Shown in pieces: positions 33,413 to 41,954 of a stretch of DNA of 47,145 nucleotides. How positions within the stretch are numbered: the first letter of the stretch is position 1; every line of letters starts with the position of its first letter. A program made the translations under genes and the position numbers. Source of the DNA: DATLXU01 sp035575515 (lineage in GTDB: Bacteria > Acidobacteriota > Blastocatellia > UBA7656); NCBI GenBank assembly GCA_035575515.1, contig DATLXU010000116.1, positions 1 to 47,145 on the forward strand. Direction: 5' to 3'. Under the pieces are notes generated by a model. It was given only the letters and a program-made list of their open reading frames with translations, was not told the origin of the DNA and made no database searches.

Positions 33413-35380
33413 TTGCGCAGCGCCAGCATTAAGACTCATCAGCGCGACGTGTTCCCGTTTGCCGCGATAGTTGGAATGGCGAAAGCCCGGCGCGCGTTGA
33501 TGTTGCTTGCCGTAGATGAAAGCTTGAGAGGCGCGCTGATAGGCTCGCGCGCAGGCACCGCAAAGAGCGCGCTCGCGCGTTCGCTTCGATCAATCTGGCC
33601 TCGCGCGAGCAATGGATTAATCGCGCCGTTCGTAGAGCTTCCGCTGAACGTCACGCAAGACCGCTTAATTGGCGAGATTGACCTTGAGCGAACGCTTGCA
33701 AGCGGCGCGCGGGCGCTGGCGGCGGGGCTGCTGGCTCAGGCCGATGGCGGAGTCGTTTTTGCTGACGATGTGAACCTGCTCGATGCGAATCTCGCTGCGA
33801 CAATCGCCGCCGCGCTTGAAAGCGGCGTCGTAAGAATCGAGCGCGAGGGCCTGAGCGCAATCAATCAATCGCGGTTCATCTTTATTGGAACGTACAACAA
33901 TGCGGAAGGCGATGTCAGCTCTCAGCTTCGTGATCGCGTCGGGCTGATGGTCGAAAGCGACGAGCGCGATTCGCCTGAAGACACGACGGAGATGATGGCC
34001 CGTGTGCTCAAATTTGAAAAAGACCCTCGCGCTTTCGTAAAAGAGTGCGCGGCTGAGACTGAGGCGATTAGAAAAAAGGTGACTGGCGCGCGCGCGCGGC
34101 TGGCAGAAGTTCACGCAAGGCGCGAAGCCGTGACGCGAATCGCTCAGGCGGCGATGAGTTTGGGCATTGAAGGCAATCGAGCAGATATGTTTGCGATTCG
34201 AGCGGCGCGGGCAAACGCGGCTCTAGAGGGGCGCGACGAAGTGAGCGAAGAAGATTTGATAATGGCTATCAGGCTTGTGCTGTTGCCGCGCGCGACGACG
34301 ATGCCTCAACTCGAAGAGAGAGAGCCGAAGCGCGATGAAGAATCAACGGGCTTGCGTGAAGATGATGAGAGAGAGTGTAAAGAGCAGGAGTTTCATTCAA
34401 AGAAGATCGAAAGGCCAATCGAAGATTTAATCATAGAAGCGACAAACGCGCCCGCGCCCAATCTGGATTTGAGATTTGCTGAAGTAAACAAGCGCGCCGT
34501 CTCACCAGGAAAGCGAGCGCACGCGGCTGATACCGGGCGAGGCAGGTACTTGCGCAGCGTCGCGCGCCGCGAAAGGGCGGCAAAGATTGCGCTCGACGCA
34601 ACGCTGCGCGCTGCGGCTCCTTTTCAAATCGCTCGCACAAGAGCCGATGAAGCGGCGGTTATTAAAAACAAAAGCTCTTTTTCTGGAAAAGCAAAACCTT
34701 CGCGCAACAATCGCGTGAAGATCAAGCCTGACGATTTGCGGTTCAAGCGATTCAAACGGCGCAGCGGCGTGTTGTTCATCTTTGCCGTTGACGCGAGCGG
34801 CAGCATGGCCGCGAATCGAATGGCTCAGGCCAAAGGCGCGATGACAAAACTGCTCGCCGAAGCTTACCTGCACCGCGATAAAGTCGCGCTCATCAGCTTT
34901 CGCCATTTGAAAGCGGAAGTGCTGCTCGCGCCAACGCGCAGCGTTGAGCTTGCGCAGCGATTGTTTGACGCATTGCCCGCAGGCGGCGCAACGCCACTGG
35001 CTGCGGGGCTGATCAAATCGTTAGAGCTTGCGCGACTGGCTCGGTTGCATGGAATGCCGCAGGCGATGCTTTTGATTTTCACCGACGGCCGCGCGAACGT
35101 CTCTTTTCGCGGCGAAGGATTTGAAAGCGCAGCTTTGCATGCGGCTGCGATACGAGATGAGTTGAAAAAGATAGGCGCGGCCTTGCAGGTGGAGGGCATC
35201 GCTTCGGTTGTTATAGACACAAAATCACGATTCATTTCAAGCGGCGATGGGCGCGCGCTTGCCGAACTGCTCGGAGGCGGCTATGTTTATCTCCCTCGCG
35301 CCGACGACGAAAGCGTTTACGCGGCAGTGAGGGCTGCGGCCAAAGATGTGCGTGACAATCGCATCGAACGAAATGAATAA
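33413..35380 (+). CDS. bchD: Magnesium chelatase subunit D (BchD-like)
   Basis: A 655-residue AAA+/VWA protein. The N-terminal AAA part has the BchD-style weak P-loop GTAKSALARSLRSIWP, a Walker B-like GGVVFADDVNLLDANL and the VRIEREGLSA pattern. The middle is a charged Arg/Lys/Glu-rich linker (about 300-450), and the C-terminal VWA domain has a full MIDAS (FAVDASGSMAANRMAQAKGA, then ATPLAAGL and IFTDGRANVSF). In magnesium chelatase, D bridges the I ATPase and the H substrate subunit that inserts Mg2+ into protoporphyrin IX. The start is TTG 33413 with a GAGGGGG site. The next gene starts inside its end. Confidence 0.9.
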   Translation: MRSASIKTHQRDVFPFAAIVGMAKARRALMLLAVDESLRGALIGSRAGTAKSALARSLRSIWPRASNGLIAPFVELPLNVTQDRLIGEIDLERTLASGARALAAGLLAQADGGVVFADDVNLLDANLAATIAAALESGVVRIEREGLSAINQSRFIFIGTYNNAEGDVSSQLRDRVGLMVESDERDSPEDTTEMMARVLKFEKDPRAFVKECAAETEAIRKKVTGARARLAEVHARREAVTRIAQAAMSLGIEGNRADMFAIRAARANAALEGRDEVSEEDLIMAIRLVLLPRATTMPQLEEREPKRDEESTGLREDDERECKEQEFHSKKIERPIEDLIIEATNAPAPNLDLRFAEVNKRAVSPGKRAHAADTGRGRYLRSVARRERAAKIALDATLRAAAPFQIARTRADEAAVIKNKSSFSGKAKPSRNNRVKIKPDDLRFKRFKRRSGVLFIFAVDASGSMAANRMAQAKGAMTKLLAEAYLHRDKVALISFRHLKAEVLLAPTRSVELAQRLFDALPAGGATPLAAGLIKSLELARLARLHGMPQAMLLIFTDGRANVSFRGEGFESAALHAAAIRDELKKIGAALQVEGIASVVIDTKSRFISSGDGRALAELLGGGYVYLPRADDESVYAAVRAAAKDVRDNRIERNE

Positions 35381-37124
35381 TTCCCGGACAAACGAAGAGC
35401 GCGACAGGCGAGTGCTTGAACTATATGAGCGCGTGCTTGAAATCGAGCAGCGGCTCATCCCTACAGGGCTGCATGTTTTCGGGCGTGCGTCGAGCGATAG
35501 GGAAATCGCAGACCTGCTCCGCATGGTCGCATCGTTCGAGCGGCCCGAATTAGAGATTCGCTCGCTGACCGAATTGATTGCCGAAGGGCTTGGCTTGCCA
35601 GCGTACGCAACGCTTCTCAAAGAGAGCGTGGCATCTGAAGAATGGTTGAAACACCGCGAAGAAGTTGAAGACGTGGCGCGTGAGGCCATCAATCAATTCG
35701 TCGCCGCGCGAAACGACGAAGCAATTCAAGCCGCAACAGAATTTCTTCACAATCGCGCGTCGGTTCCGGTTGAAGAATCAACAAGAATCTTCGCGATGCT
35801 TGCGCGCATCGTTCATCAACTCGAAACCAACAGCGAGCTTGACGGATTGGTTCGCGCGCTCAGAGGCGAATACATCGAACCGGGTCCGGGCGCGGACATT
35901 ATTCAAAACCCCGCGATACTTCCGACGGGCCGCAACACTCACGCGGTCAATCCTTACTCTGTGCCGTCGCCAATCGCTGTTAGGCGAGCCGGGCCAATAG
36001 CGAACGCTTTGCTTGAGCGGCACCTGAAAAAATCGGGCCGCTACCCCGAATCAATCGCGATGGTGCTGTGGGGCATTGATAACATCAAGACGGAAGGCGA
36101 GGCAGTCGCGCAGGCGCTGTGGCTTCTGGGTGTTGCGCCGCGCCGCGATGCGATGAACCGCGCAACCGACGTTGATGTTATTTCGCTAGAACGCCTCGCG
36201 CGCCCCCGCATTGACGTAGTGATGACTGTATCGGGAATCTTTCGCGACCTGTTCGGCGCGACGATGGCGCTCCTTGATACTGCCGTGAGAAAAGTCGCCG
36301 CGCTCGATGAGCCTGACGAGATGAATTTCATAAAAAAGCATGTTCGTCAGCAGATGAATGAATCGCGTTGCGTGTTTGATGAAGCTGTAGTGAGAGTCTT
36401 CTCAAACGCGGCGGGCAACTACGGCACGAACGTGAATTTCATGGTGTTAGACAGCCAGTGGGAAGACAGCAGTGAGCTTGGCGATCTGTTCGTCACTCGA
36501 AAATGTTTCGCCTACGGGCGCGACTCGCGCGGGCGCAGCTTCGATGGGCGCGAGTCGCGGCGACTATTAGAGCGGGCATTGGCGCGAGTCGAAATCACTT
36601 ACCAGAACATTGACAACACCGAAGTCGGCATCACGGACGTTGACCATTACTTTGAATACTTGGGCGGCGTGTCTAAAGCGGTTGAAAAGAATGCGGGTGC
36701 GCGGCCAGAGATTTATCTGTCGGACACGCTCGCGCCAAGCATAAAAGTGCGAACGCTCGAAGAGGCTGTTCGTCTTGAGACGAGAACCAAAACCTTAAAC
36801 CCGAAATGGTATGAAGGCATGCTGCGGCACGGCTTCAGCGGCGTGGCCGAAATTGAGCATCACGTGACGAACACCTTCGGGTGGTCCGCGACAGCCGACG
36901 CGGTTGACGATTGGATTTATGACGAAGTTGCCGCAACGTTCGTGTTCGACAAAGAGATGCTTGAACGGTTGCGCTCCCTCAATCCGCATTCGACGCGGGC
37001 GATGGTCGGCAGATTGCTCGAAGCATCGGGTCGCGGATTTTGGAAGGCCGATCAGTCGGCGCTTGATCGTTTGCGCGAAGCGTTCGTTGAGCTTGAAGAC
37101 GAGCTTGAAGGGGTGGCGCGATGA
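35373..37124 (+). CDS. bchH: Magnesium chelatase subunit H, C-terminal half (split gene)
   Basis: About 583 residues matching only the C-terminal half of BchH/CobN-type chelatase large subunits: ERVLEIEQRLIPTGLHVFG, the VDVVMTVSGIFRDLF-like segment (residues DVVMTVSGIFRDLFG), RKCFAYGRD, ITYQNIDNTEVGITDVDHYF, AVRLETRTKTLNPKWYEGML, TNTFGWSATADAVDDWIYDE and HSTRAMVGRLLEASGRGFW. The start ATG 35373 overlaps the bchD stop (ATGAATAA), which fits coupled translation; an earlier ATG at 35346 would add nine residues. The missing N-terminal half is encoded by the next gene downstream, so the halves are in reverse order compared with the intact protein. The break lies between the catalytic head and this half, at a natural linker. 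Confidence 0.9.
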   Translation: MNNSRTNEERDRRVLELYERVLEIEQRLIPTGLHVFGRASSDREIADLLRMVASFERPELEIRSLTELIAEGLGLPAYATLLKESVASEEWLKHREEVEDVAREAINQFVAARNDEAIQAATEFLHNRASVPVEESTRIFAMLARIVHQLETNSELDGLVRALRGEYIEPGPGADIIQNPAILPTGRNTHAVNPYSVPSPIAVRRAGPIANALLERHLKKSGRYPESIAMVLWGIDNIKTEGEAVAQALWLLGVAPRRDAMNRATDVDVISLERLARPRIDVVMTVSGIFRDLFGATMALLDTAVRKVAALDEPDEMNFIKKHVRQQMNESRCVFDEAVVRVFSNAAGNYGTNVNFMVLDSQWEDSSELGDLFVTRKCFAYGRDSRGRSFDGRESRRLLERALARVEITYQNIDNTEVGITDVDHYFEYLGGVSKAVEKNAGARPEIYLSDTLAPSIKVRTLEEAVRLETRTKTLNPKWYEGMLRHGFSGVAEIEHHVTNTFGWSATADAVDDWIYDEVAATFVFDKEMLERLRSLNPHSTRAMVGRLLEASGRGFWKADQSALDRLREAFVELEDELEGVAR

Positions 37125-39304
37125 AGACGACGGTTCTTTATGTCGGGACGAGCTTGCTTGCGCCGCTTCGCCGCGCCGAGTCTGAAATCAATAAACTCTA
37201 CTCGCTTAATCTCACAGCAGCCGCGCATAACTGCGGCGCGCCTCTCACCGAAGACGAATGGCAAATCGCGCGGCGCGATATTAACGAGTCCGAAATCGTT
37301 TTCATCATTCACGTCACCGACAGCGAAAACTCAGCGCGCATTCTCGCCGCTCTTAATGAAGCTGCCAACCGAAACAAAACGGTCATCGCGTTCAACTGCA
37401 TGGCCGATCTGATGCGCCGCACGCGGATGGGTAAGCTCGACTTCGCCGCGTTGATGAAACCGCGCAATAAGCAAGCGGATGAAGCGAGCGGCCACAGCGT
37501 AGTCAAAAGGCTCGCCATGTGGATGAATGATTTCGTTCGCAGTCGCGGTCACAGCAAAGATTCATCGAGCGAGAAGCCACCAGCAAAAGCAGGCTCTTAC
37601 GTTGGACTGATTAACCGGTTGCCCGCGCTGCTCAGGTTCATTCCGAGCGCGGGCCGCCTGCGCGACATCAAGAATTACATTCTGCTCTTCTGCTATTTTC
37701 TTCAGCCCACGCCGCGCAACATTCAGATGATGCTGCTTTACGCCGTCAAGCATTACGTTGCTGGCAATGACAGGATCAAAACCGATGCGCCTGAAACGTT
37801 GCCCGCAGTCGCCCTCTATCACCCCGACGCGTCGAAGCTGTTTGAGACGTTCGAGGCTTACAAGAAATGGTACGAGCGCAATCGCAATCGCGCGCTTGAT
37901 CGGAGCGAGACAATCGGGCTGCTGTTGATGCGCCCGCAGATTGTGAGCGATTCACGGCGACATTATGACGGCTTGATTCGAGCGATTGAGCGCGAAGGAT
38001 TGGCGGTGGTACCTGCCCTCTCGACTTTCATGGACAACCGCGACGCCTGCCGCAAATTCTTCGTCGAAGAAAACGGCGATGCGAGACGTAAGAAACGAGC
38101 GAATAATGATTCGCCAATAGACAAAGAATTGCAGCCGCGCGTCAGTCAAATAGTTTCGCTCACGGGGTTCAGCTTCGTCGGCGGTCCCGCGATGAATGAC
38201 AGTGCGGCTGCGGTTGAGTTCCTCGGCAGCCTCAACGTACCGTTTCGCTCGCTTGTGTCGCTCGATGTTCAGACGATTGACGACTGGAAGCAGAGTCGAA
38301 TTGGACTCAATCCTATTCAAGCGGCGATGCAGGTTTCCATTCCTGAAATTGACGGCGCGACCGAGCCGTTCATCTTCGGAGGACTCCCGGCAAGCGGCAA
38401 CCAGCCCGAAGCGATTGAAGAACGATGTCAAAGAATTGCCCGAAGGCTCGCCCGCTGGAACCGTCTGCGCACGGCTCGACGCGAAGGTGTGCGACTGGCA
38501 TTTCTGATTTTCTGTTTCCCGCCGAACAAAGGAAATATTGGCACGGCTGCCGACCTCGATGTGTTTCCGAGCTTGATCGAGATACTGACCCGGTTAAAAG
38601 CCGAAGGCTACGCGGTTGACGCGCCCCGCAGCGCGGATGAGTTAAGAGAGCTTTTGTTAAAAGGCAACTCGGCAGATTTTGGAATGGTCGCGAACGTCGC
38701 TTATCGAATGAGCGTGGACGAATATCGCAGGCTCTGCCCTTACATTGACGACATTGAGCGCGAGTGGGGTCGCGCGCCCGGCCAGATTAATTCAAACGGG
38801 CGCGAGTTGTTGATACTCGGCTTGCAACTCGGAAACATCTTTATCGGCGTGCAGCCGACCTTCGGGTACGAAGGCGATCCGATGCGATTGCTTATGGCCG
38901 AAAGCGGGGCGCCGCATCATGGTTTTATGGCGTTGTACACCTATCTCGAAAAAGTCTTTCGCGCCGACGCAGTCGTTCACGTGGGCACTCACGGCGCGAT
39001 GGAGTTTATGCCCGGCAAGCAGGTCGGATTGTCCGAGCGGTGCTGGCCTGATCGTTTGATTGGAGAGATGCCGAACGTTTACATCTACAGCGTGAACAAT
39101 CCGTCGGAAGGGACGATTGCAAAGCGGCGCTCTTATGCTGAATTGATTTCGTATCTGACGCCGCCTATTGAAAACGCGGGCCTGTACAAAGAGCTTGCTT
39201 CGATGAAAGACTTGCTTGCGGCCTACCGCAGCGCGCGAAACGATGCAGAGCGCGAGCAGTTGTTCAAGGCGATTGAAGAAAAAGCGCGCGAGTTGAACCT
39301 ATAA
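37121..39304 (+). CDS. bchH: Magnesium chelatase subunit H, N-terminal half (split gene)
   Basis: A 727-residue protein matching the N-terminal half of BchH. The DUF3479-like start (TTVLYVGTSLLAPLRR; EIVFIIHVTDSENSARILAA; FNCMADLMRRTRMGKLDF) is followed by the CobN/BchH body (IGLLLMRPQIVSDSRRHYDG, FPPNKGNIGTAADLDVFPSL) and the highly conserved region VHVGTHGAMEFMPGKQVGLS, LIGEMPNVYIYSVNNPSEGT, IAKRRSYAELISYLTPP. The wording FMPGK and NNPSEGTIAKRRSYA favours BchH over CobN, which has WLPGK and DPGEG. It ends at EEKARELNL, where intact BchH continues into the part encoded upstream. ATG overlaps the preceding TGA (ATGA). The two halves together give about 1310 residues, a normal BchH size. Confidence 0.92.
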   Translation: MKTTVLYVGTSLLAPLRRAESEINKLYSLNLTAAAHNCGAPLTEDEWQIARRDINESEIVFIIHVTDSENSARILAALNEAANRNKTVIAFNCMADLMRRTRMGKLDFAALMKPRNKQADEASGHSVVKRLAMWMNDFVRSRGHSKDSSSEKPPAKAGSYVGLINRLPALLRFIPSAGRLRDIKNYILLFCYFLQPTPRNIQMMLLYAVKHYVAGNDRIKTDAPETLPAVALYHPDASKLFETFEAYKKWYERNRNRALDRSETIGLLLMRPQIVSDSRRHYDGLIRAIEREGLAVVPALSTFMDNRDACRKFFVEENGDARRKKRANNDSPIDKELQPRVSQIVSLTGFSFVGGPAMNDSAAAVEFLGSLNVPFRSLVSLDVQTIDDWKQSRIGLNPIQAAMQVSIPEIDGATEPFIFGGLPASGNQPEAIEERCQRIARRLARWNRLRTARREGVRLAFLIFCFPPNKGNIGTAADLDVFPSLIEILTRLKAEGYAVDAPRSADELRELLLKGNSADFGMVANVAYRMSVDEYRRLCPYIDDIEREWGRAPGQINSNGRELLILGLQLGNIFIGVQPTFGYEGDPMRLLMAESGAPHHGFMALYTYLEKVFRADAVVHVGTHGAMEFMPGKQVGLSERCWPDRLIGEMPNVYIYSVNNPSEGTIAKRRSYAELISYLTPPIENAGLYKELASMKDLLAAYRSARNDAEREQLFKAIEEKARELNL

Positions 39305-39315
39305 AACCAAGTGTA

Positions 39316-39501
39316 TTATTCGCGCTGCGCGAGAGCATTGCCGCAGATTCTGCAATGCGTGCGGCGCTTGGCGTTGAGCGCGCGGCACTCCGAGCAGGTG
39401 TAGTACATCGAGCGGGTGAAATAATGCGTGAACAAGGCGCTCCCGATTAAAATCCCGCCAAGCACTGCGATGGTCAATAGCGCGTCCCACACACTTTTCA
39501 T
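39316..39501 (-). CDS. Small membrane protein with C-terminal zinc ribbon, 61 aa
   Basis: It has one N-terminal membrane helix (about 5-27, WDALLTIAVLGGILIGSALF) followed by a CSEC-x10-CRIC zinc ribbon. The order helix-then-ribbon is the reverse of the other zinc-ribbon proteins in the window. The ATG overlaps the stop of the upstream gene 39498-39713 (ATGA on the minus strand), so the two are probably translated together. Convergent with bchH. Function unknown. Confidence 0.7.
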   Translation of the reverse strand: MKSVWDALLTIAVLGGILIGSALFTHYFTRSMYYTCSECRALNAKRRTHCRICGNALAQRE

Positions 39502-39713
39502 CTTATAGCTTCACGCCCTCTTGCGGTCAGCGCGTAGAAATCGCTCCCGCGTCCTTCAAGCAATCCTTCGGCGACGAGCCGCGCAACTGTCTCTATGACT
39601 TCTTCACGCGAGGCGGGATCGTTGCCTCCGGCTTCAAACAGCATGTGCAGGTCGAGCGTGTCGCTCTGCATCTGAGCGAACAGATTCAAAACGCGCCGCG
39701 CTTTTTCGTCCAT
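39498..39713 (-). CDS. Small winged-helix-like protein, 71 aa
   Basis: A short protein (MDEKARRVLNLFAQMQSDTL ... EVIETVARLVAEGLLEGRG ... YALTARGREAIR) whose second half has the helix-turn-wing pattern of small winged-helix proteins. It may bind DNA or, given the size, act as a protein-contact domain. A GGAGA site precedes the ATG. It overlaps the next small membrane zinc-ribbon gene by four bases, which suggests a functional pair. Confidence 0.68.
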   Translation of the reverse strand: MDEKARRVLNLFAQMQSDTLDLHMLFEAGGNDPASREEVIETVARLVAEGLLEGRGSDFYALTARGREAIR

Positions 39714-39889
39714 AAATTATCTCCGTTGAGCGAGGACAATTATTAGCGTCCTGCTCGTTGAAAAATATTAAACCACCGACGGGCGCAGATAAACCTGAAT
39801 TAAACCGCCATCGCTTTACGTCTATTGATAGAGGCGGGGCAGTTCGCCTGTTTTCTGTGTTACAGCAAATCCAATTCATCGGAGAAACT

Positions 39890-41434
39890 ATGCTATTTAA
39901 GACGCTGAGCGCAGCCGTATTCGGCATTGATGCTTATGTGGTTGATGTTGAGATTGACCTGACGCCGCGCGCGGGCGACAGCCTCGCGCCCGCGTTCACG
40001 ATGGTCGGACTGCCCGATGCGGCAGTGCGCGAGAGCCGCGAGCGCATCCGAGCCGCAATCAACAACTGCGGATTCTTCTTTCCCATCCATCGAGTCACGG
40101 TGAACCTCGCGCCCGCAGACATAAAGAAAGAAGGTTCGAGCTTTGACTTGCCAATCGCCGTCGGGATACTGGGAGCAAACGGCGACCTCAAGCGCGAAGA
40201 GTTGAATGACACGCTCATCGTTGGCGAGCTTTCGCTCGACGGGCGAGTGCGGCCAATCAAAGGCGCGCTGCCCGTAGCGGTCGCCGCTCGCGCTCACGGC
40301 GCTAAAAGATTGCTGCTGCCCGAAGAGAACGCGCAGGAAGCAGCCGTAGTCAAAGGGCTTGAGGTTTACCCGGTCGCGTCGCTGCGAGCGGTGGTTGAGA
40401 TTCTCAACAGCGACTCACCGCCCGCGCCGATTCAGATTGACACCGAAGCGATGCTTGCGAACCTCGATCAGTACCCGGTGGATTTTCGCGAAGTGCGCGG
40501 CCAGCAATCGGCCAAGCGCGCCATCGAAGTCGCAACCGCGGGGCAGCATAACATATTGCTCATAGGCCCGCCGGGTTCAGGCAAGACTATGCTTGCGAAA
40601 AGAATCCCGACGATTCTGCCGCCGCTTGAGTTTGACGAGAGCATAGAATGCACAAAGATTCACAGCGTGGCGGGTCTTACAGAAAAGCGCGGGCTTGTCA
40701 CAACTCGTCCGTTTCGCGCGCCGCACCACACCATCTCTGACGCGGGATTGATCGGAGGCGGAGCCGTTCCGCGACCCGGCGAAGTGTCGCTTGCGCACAA
40801 CGGCGTGTTGTTTCTCGATGAGTTGCCGGAGTTCGAGCGCAACGTGCTTGAAGTGCTTCGCCAGCCGCTCGAAGATGGAAAAGTAACTATCAGCCGCGCA
40901 GCCATGTCGCTGACGTTTCCTTCGCGCTTCATGTTGGCCGCTGCGATGAACCCATGCCCGTGCGGTTTTTTCAACGACCCGACGCGCGAGTGCAAATGCA
41001 CGCCCATGCAGATTCAGCGGTACGTCTCAAAGATCAGCGGGCCGCTGCTTGATCGCATAGACATCCACATCGACGTTCCGGCTGTTAAATTCAAAGAGCT
41101 TTCGAGCGACACGCCTGCCGAATCTTCATCCGAGATTCGCGAGCGAGCCGTGCGCGCACGCCGCATCCAGCTTGAGCGATTTCACGGCGAGCGGATTTTC
41201 GCAAACTCTCAGATGACTCCGAGACTCATACGCAGGCACTGCGTGATTGATTCGGCGTCGAAGGCATTGCTTGAAAATGCAATCACTCGACTAGGATTAT
41301 CGGCGCGGGCCTATGATCGAATCTTGAAAGTGAGCCGGACGCTCGCTGATCTTGAAGGCAAAGACAAGATCGAATCCTCGCACGTCAGCGAAGCTATTCA
41401 GTATCGCACGCTTGATCGTAACTTCTGGGCTTGA
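39890..41434 (+). CDS. YifB/ComM-family Mg-chelatase-like AAA+ ATPase
   Basis: A 514-residue protein with the N-terminal ChlI-like domain (LFKTLSAAVFGIDAYVVDVE, FTMVGLPDAAVRESRERIRA, VNLAPADIKKEGSSFDLPIA), an AAA+ core (Walker A LLIGPPGSGKTMLAKRIP; FRAPHHTISDAGLIGGG; Walker B NGVLFLDELPEF; MNPCPCGFFNDPTRECKC with four cysteines; SGPLLDRIDIHIDVP) and the C-terminal ARAYDRILKVSRTLADL domain. ComM members are DNA helicases for branch migration in natural transformation. ATG 39890 with GGAGA is chosen; an upstream in-frame ATG at 39758 would add a 44-residue stretch foreign to the family. It is not a true BchI. Confidence 0.93.
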   Translation: MLFKTLSAAVFGIDAYVVDVEIDLTPRAGDSLAPAFTMVGLPDAAVRESRERIRAAINNCGFFFPIHRVTVNLAPADIKKEGSSFDLPIAVGILGANGDLKREELNDTLIVGELSLDGRVRPIKGALPVAVAARAHGAKRLLLPEENAQEAAVVKGLEVYPVASLRAVVEILNSDSPPAPIQIDTEAMLANLDQYPVDFREVRGQQSAKRAIEVATAGQHNILLIGPPGSGKTMLAKRIPTILPPLEFDESIECTKIHSVAGLTEKRGLVTTRPFRAPHHTISDAGLIGGGAVPRPGEVSLAHNGVLFLDELPEFERNVLEVLRQPLEDGKVTISRAAMSLTFPSRFMLAAAMNPCPCGFFNDPTRECKCTPMQIQRYVSKISGPLLDRIDIHIDVPAVKFKELSSDTPAESSSEIRERAVRARRIQLERFHGERIFANSQMTPRLIRRHCVIDSASKALLENAITRLGLSARAYDRILKVSRTLADLEGKDKIESSHVSEAIQYRTLDRNFWA

Positions 41435-41954
41435 TACCGGACTTGCCAACGCCCTGCTCAATTCCGGAAAAACTTGACTCGCTTTGTGAATCATATTATA
41501 GTCTCGCGCCGTAAGCTGAGTTGGAACACCGAAAGATATAAACGAAGCAAGGTTCAATGAATGCTCGAAACGAGCGGATTTCTCCGGTGGGGGGAGCCAT
41601 ATTCGGACTCGGCCATAGACCTGGCGCAAGATTTCCGCTCTCGCACACTCAAAGAGCGGGCGAACAAAGGCCGTAACTAAAATCGCTCAGAATGTATTCG
41701 ATATCTGGCATAAGGGCCTCTAAAAGCAAGAGCGTCGCAAATTCATTACAAAAGGCTTCACGCAAGCAGAATGCACAAAGCCAATCAGAGGTTTAGTCAA
41801 AGATGTTGTCAAAACAGTCTCGAATAATGCTGGGCAGACCAATCGTCCTCGCTCTCTAATTCAATTGAGATTGGTAAGTCTGTCAAGCCAGAACTCCAGG
41901 CCATAGGAGTTCGGGTAAAGAGAAGTAGATTAACCATCCAGCAGGAGAACATAC
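41435..41954. other. Long intergenic/leader region upstream of the sigma factor gene
   Basis: This 520-base region contains a strong sigma-70 promoter (41474-41502) and then about 450 bases without a recognisable gene. A 39-codon frame (41561-41680, start MLETSGFLRWGEPYS) has no clear ribosome binding site. I see no known riboswitch. Confidence 0.5.
41474..41502 (+). promoter_or_regulatory. Sigma-70-type promoter
   Basis: TTGACT (41474-41479) and TATAGT (41497-41502) are separated by exactly 17 bases, close to consensus. Transcription would start near 41509 and leave a leader of about 445 bases before the sigma factor gene at 41955. Confidence 0.6.

Noticed and set aside
39890..41434. The AAA+ ATPase as the missing BchI subunit
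   Set aside because: The N-terminal ChlI-like domain and the CPCG...CKC cysteine pattern are those of YifB/ComM proteins, not BchI.
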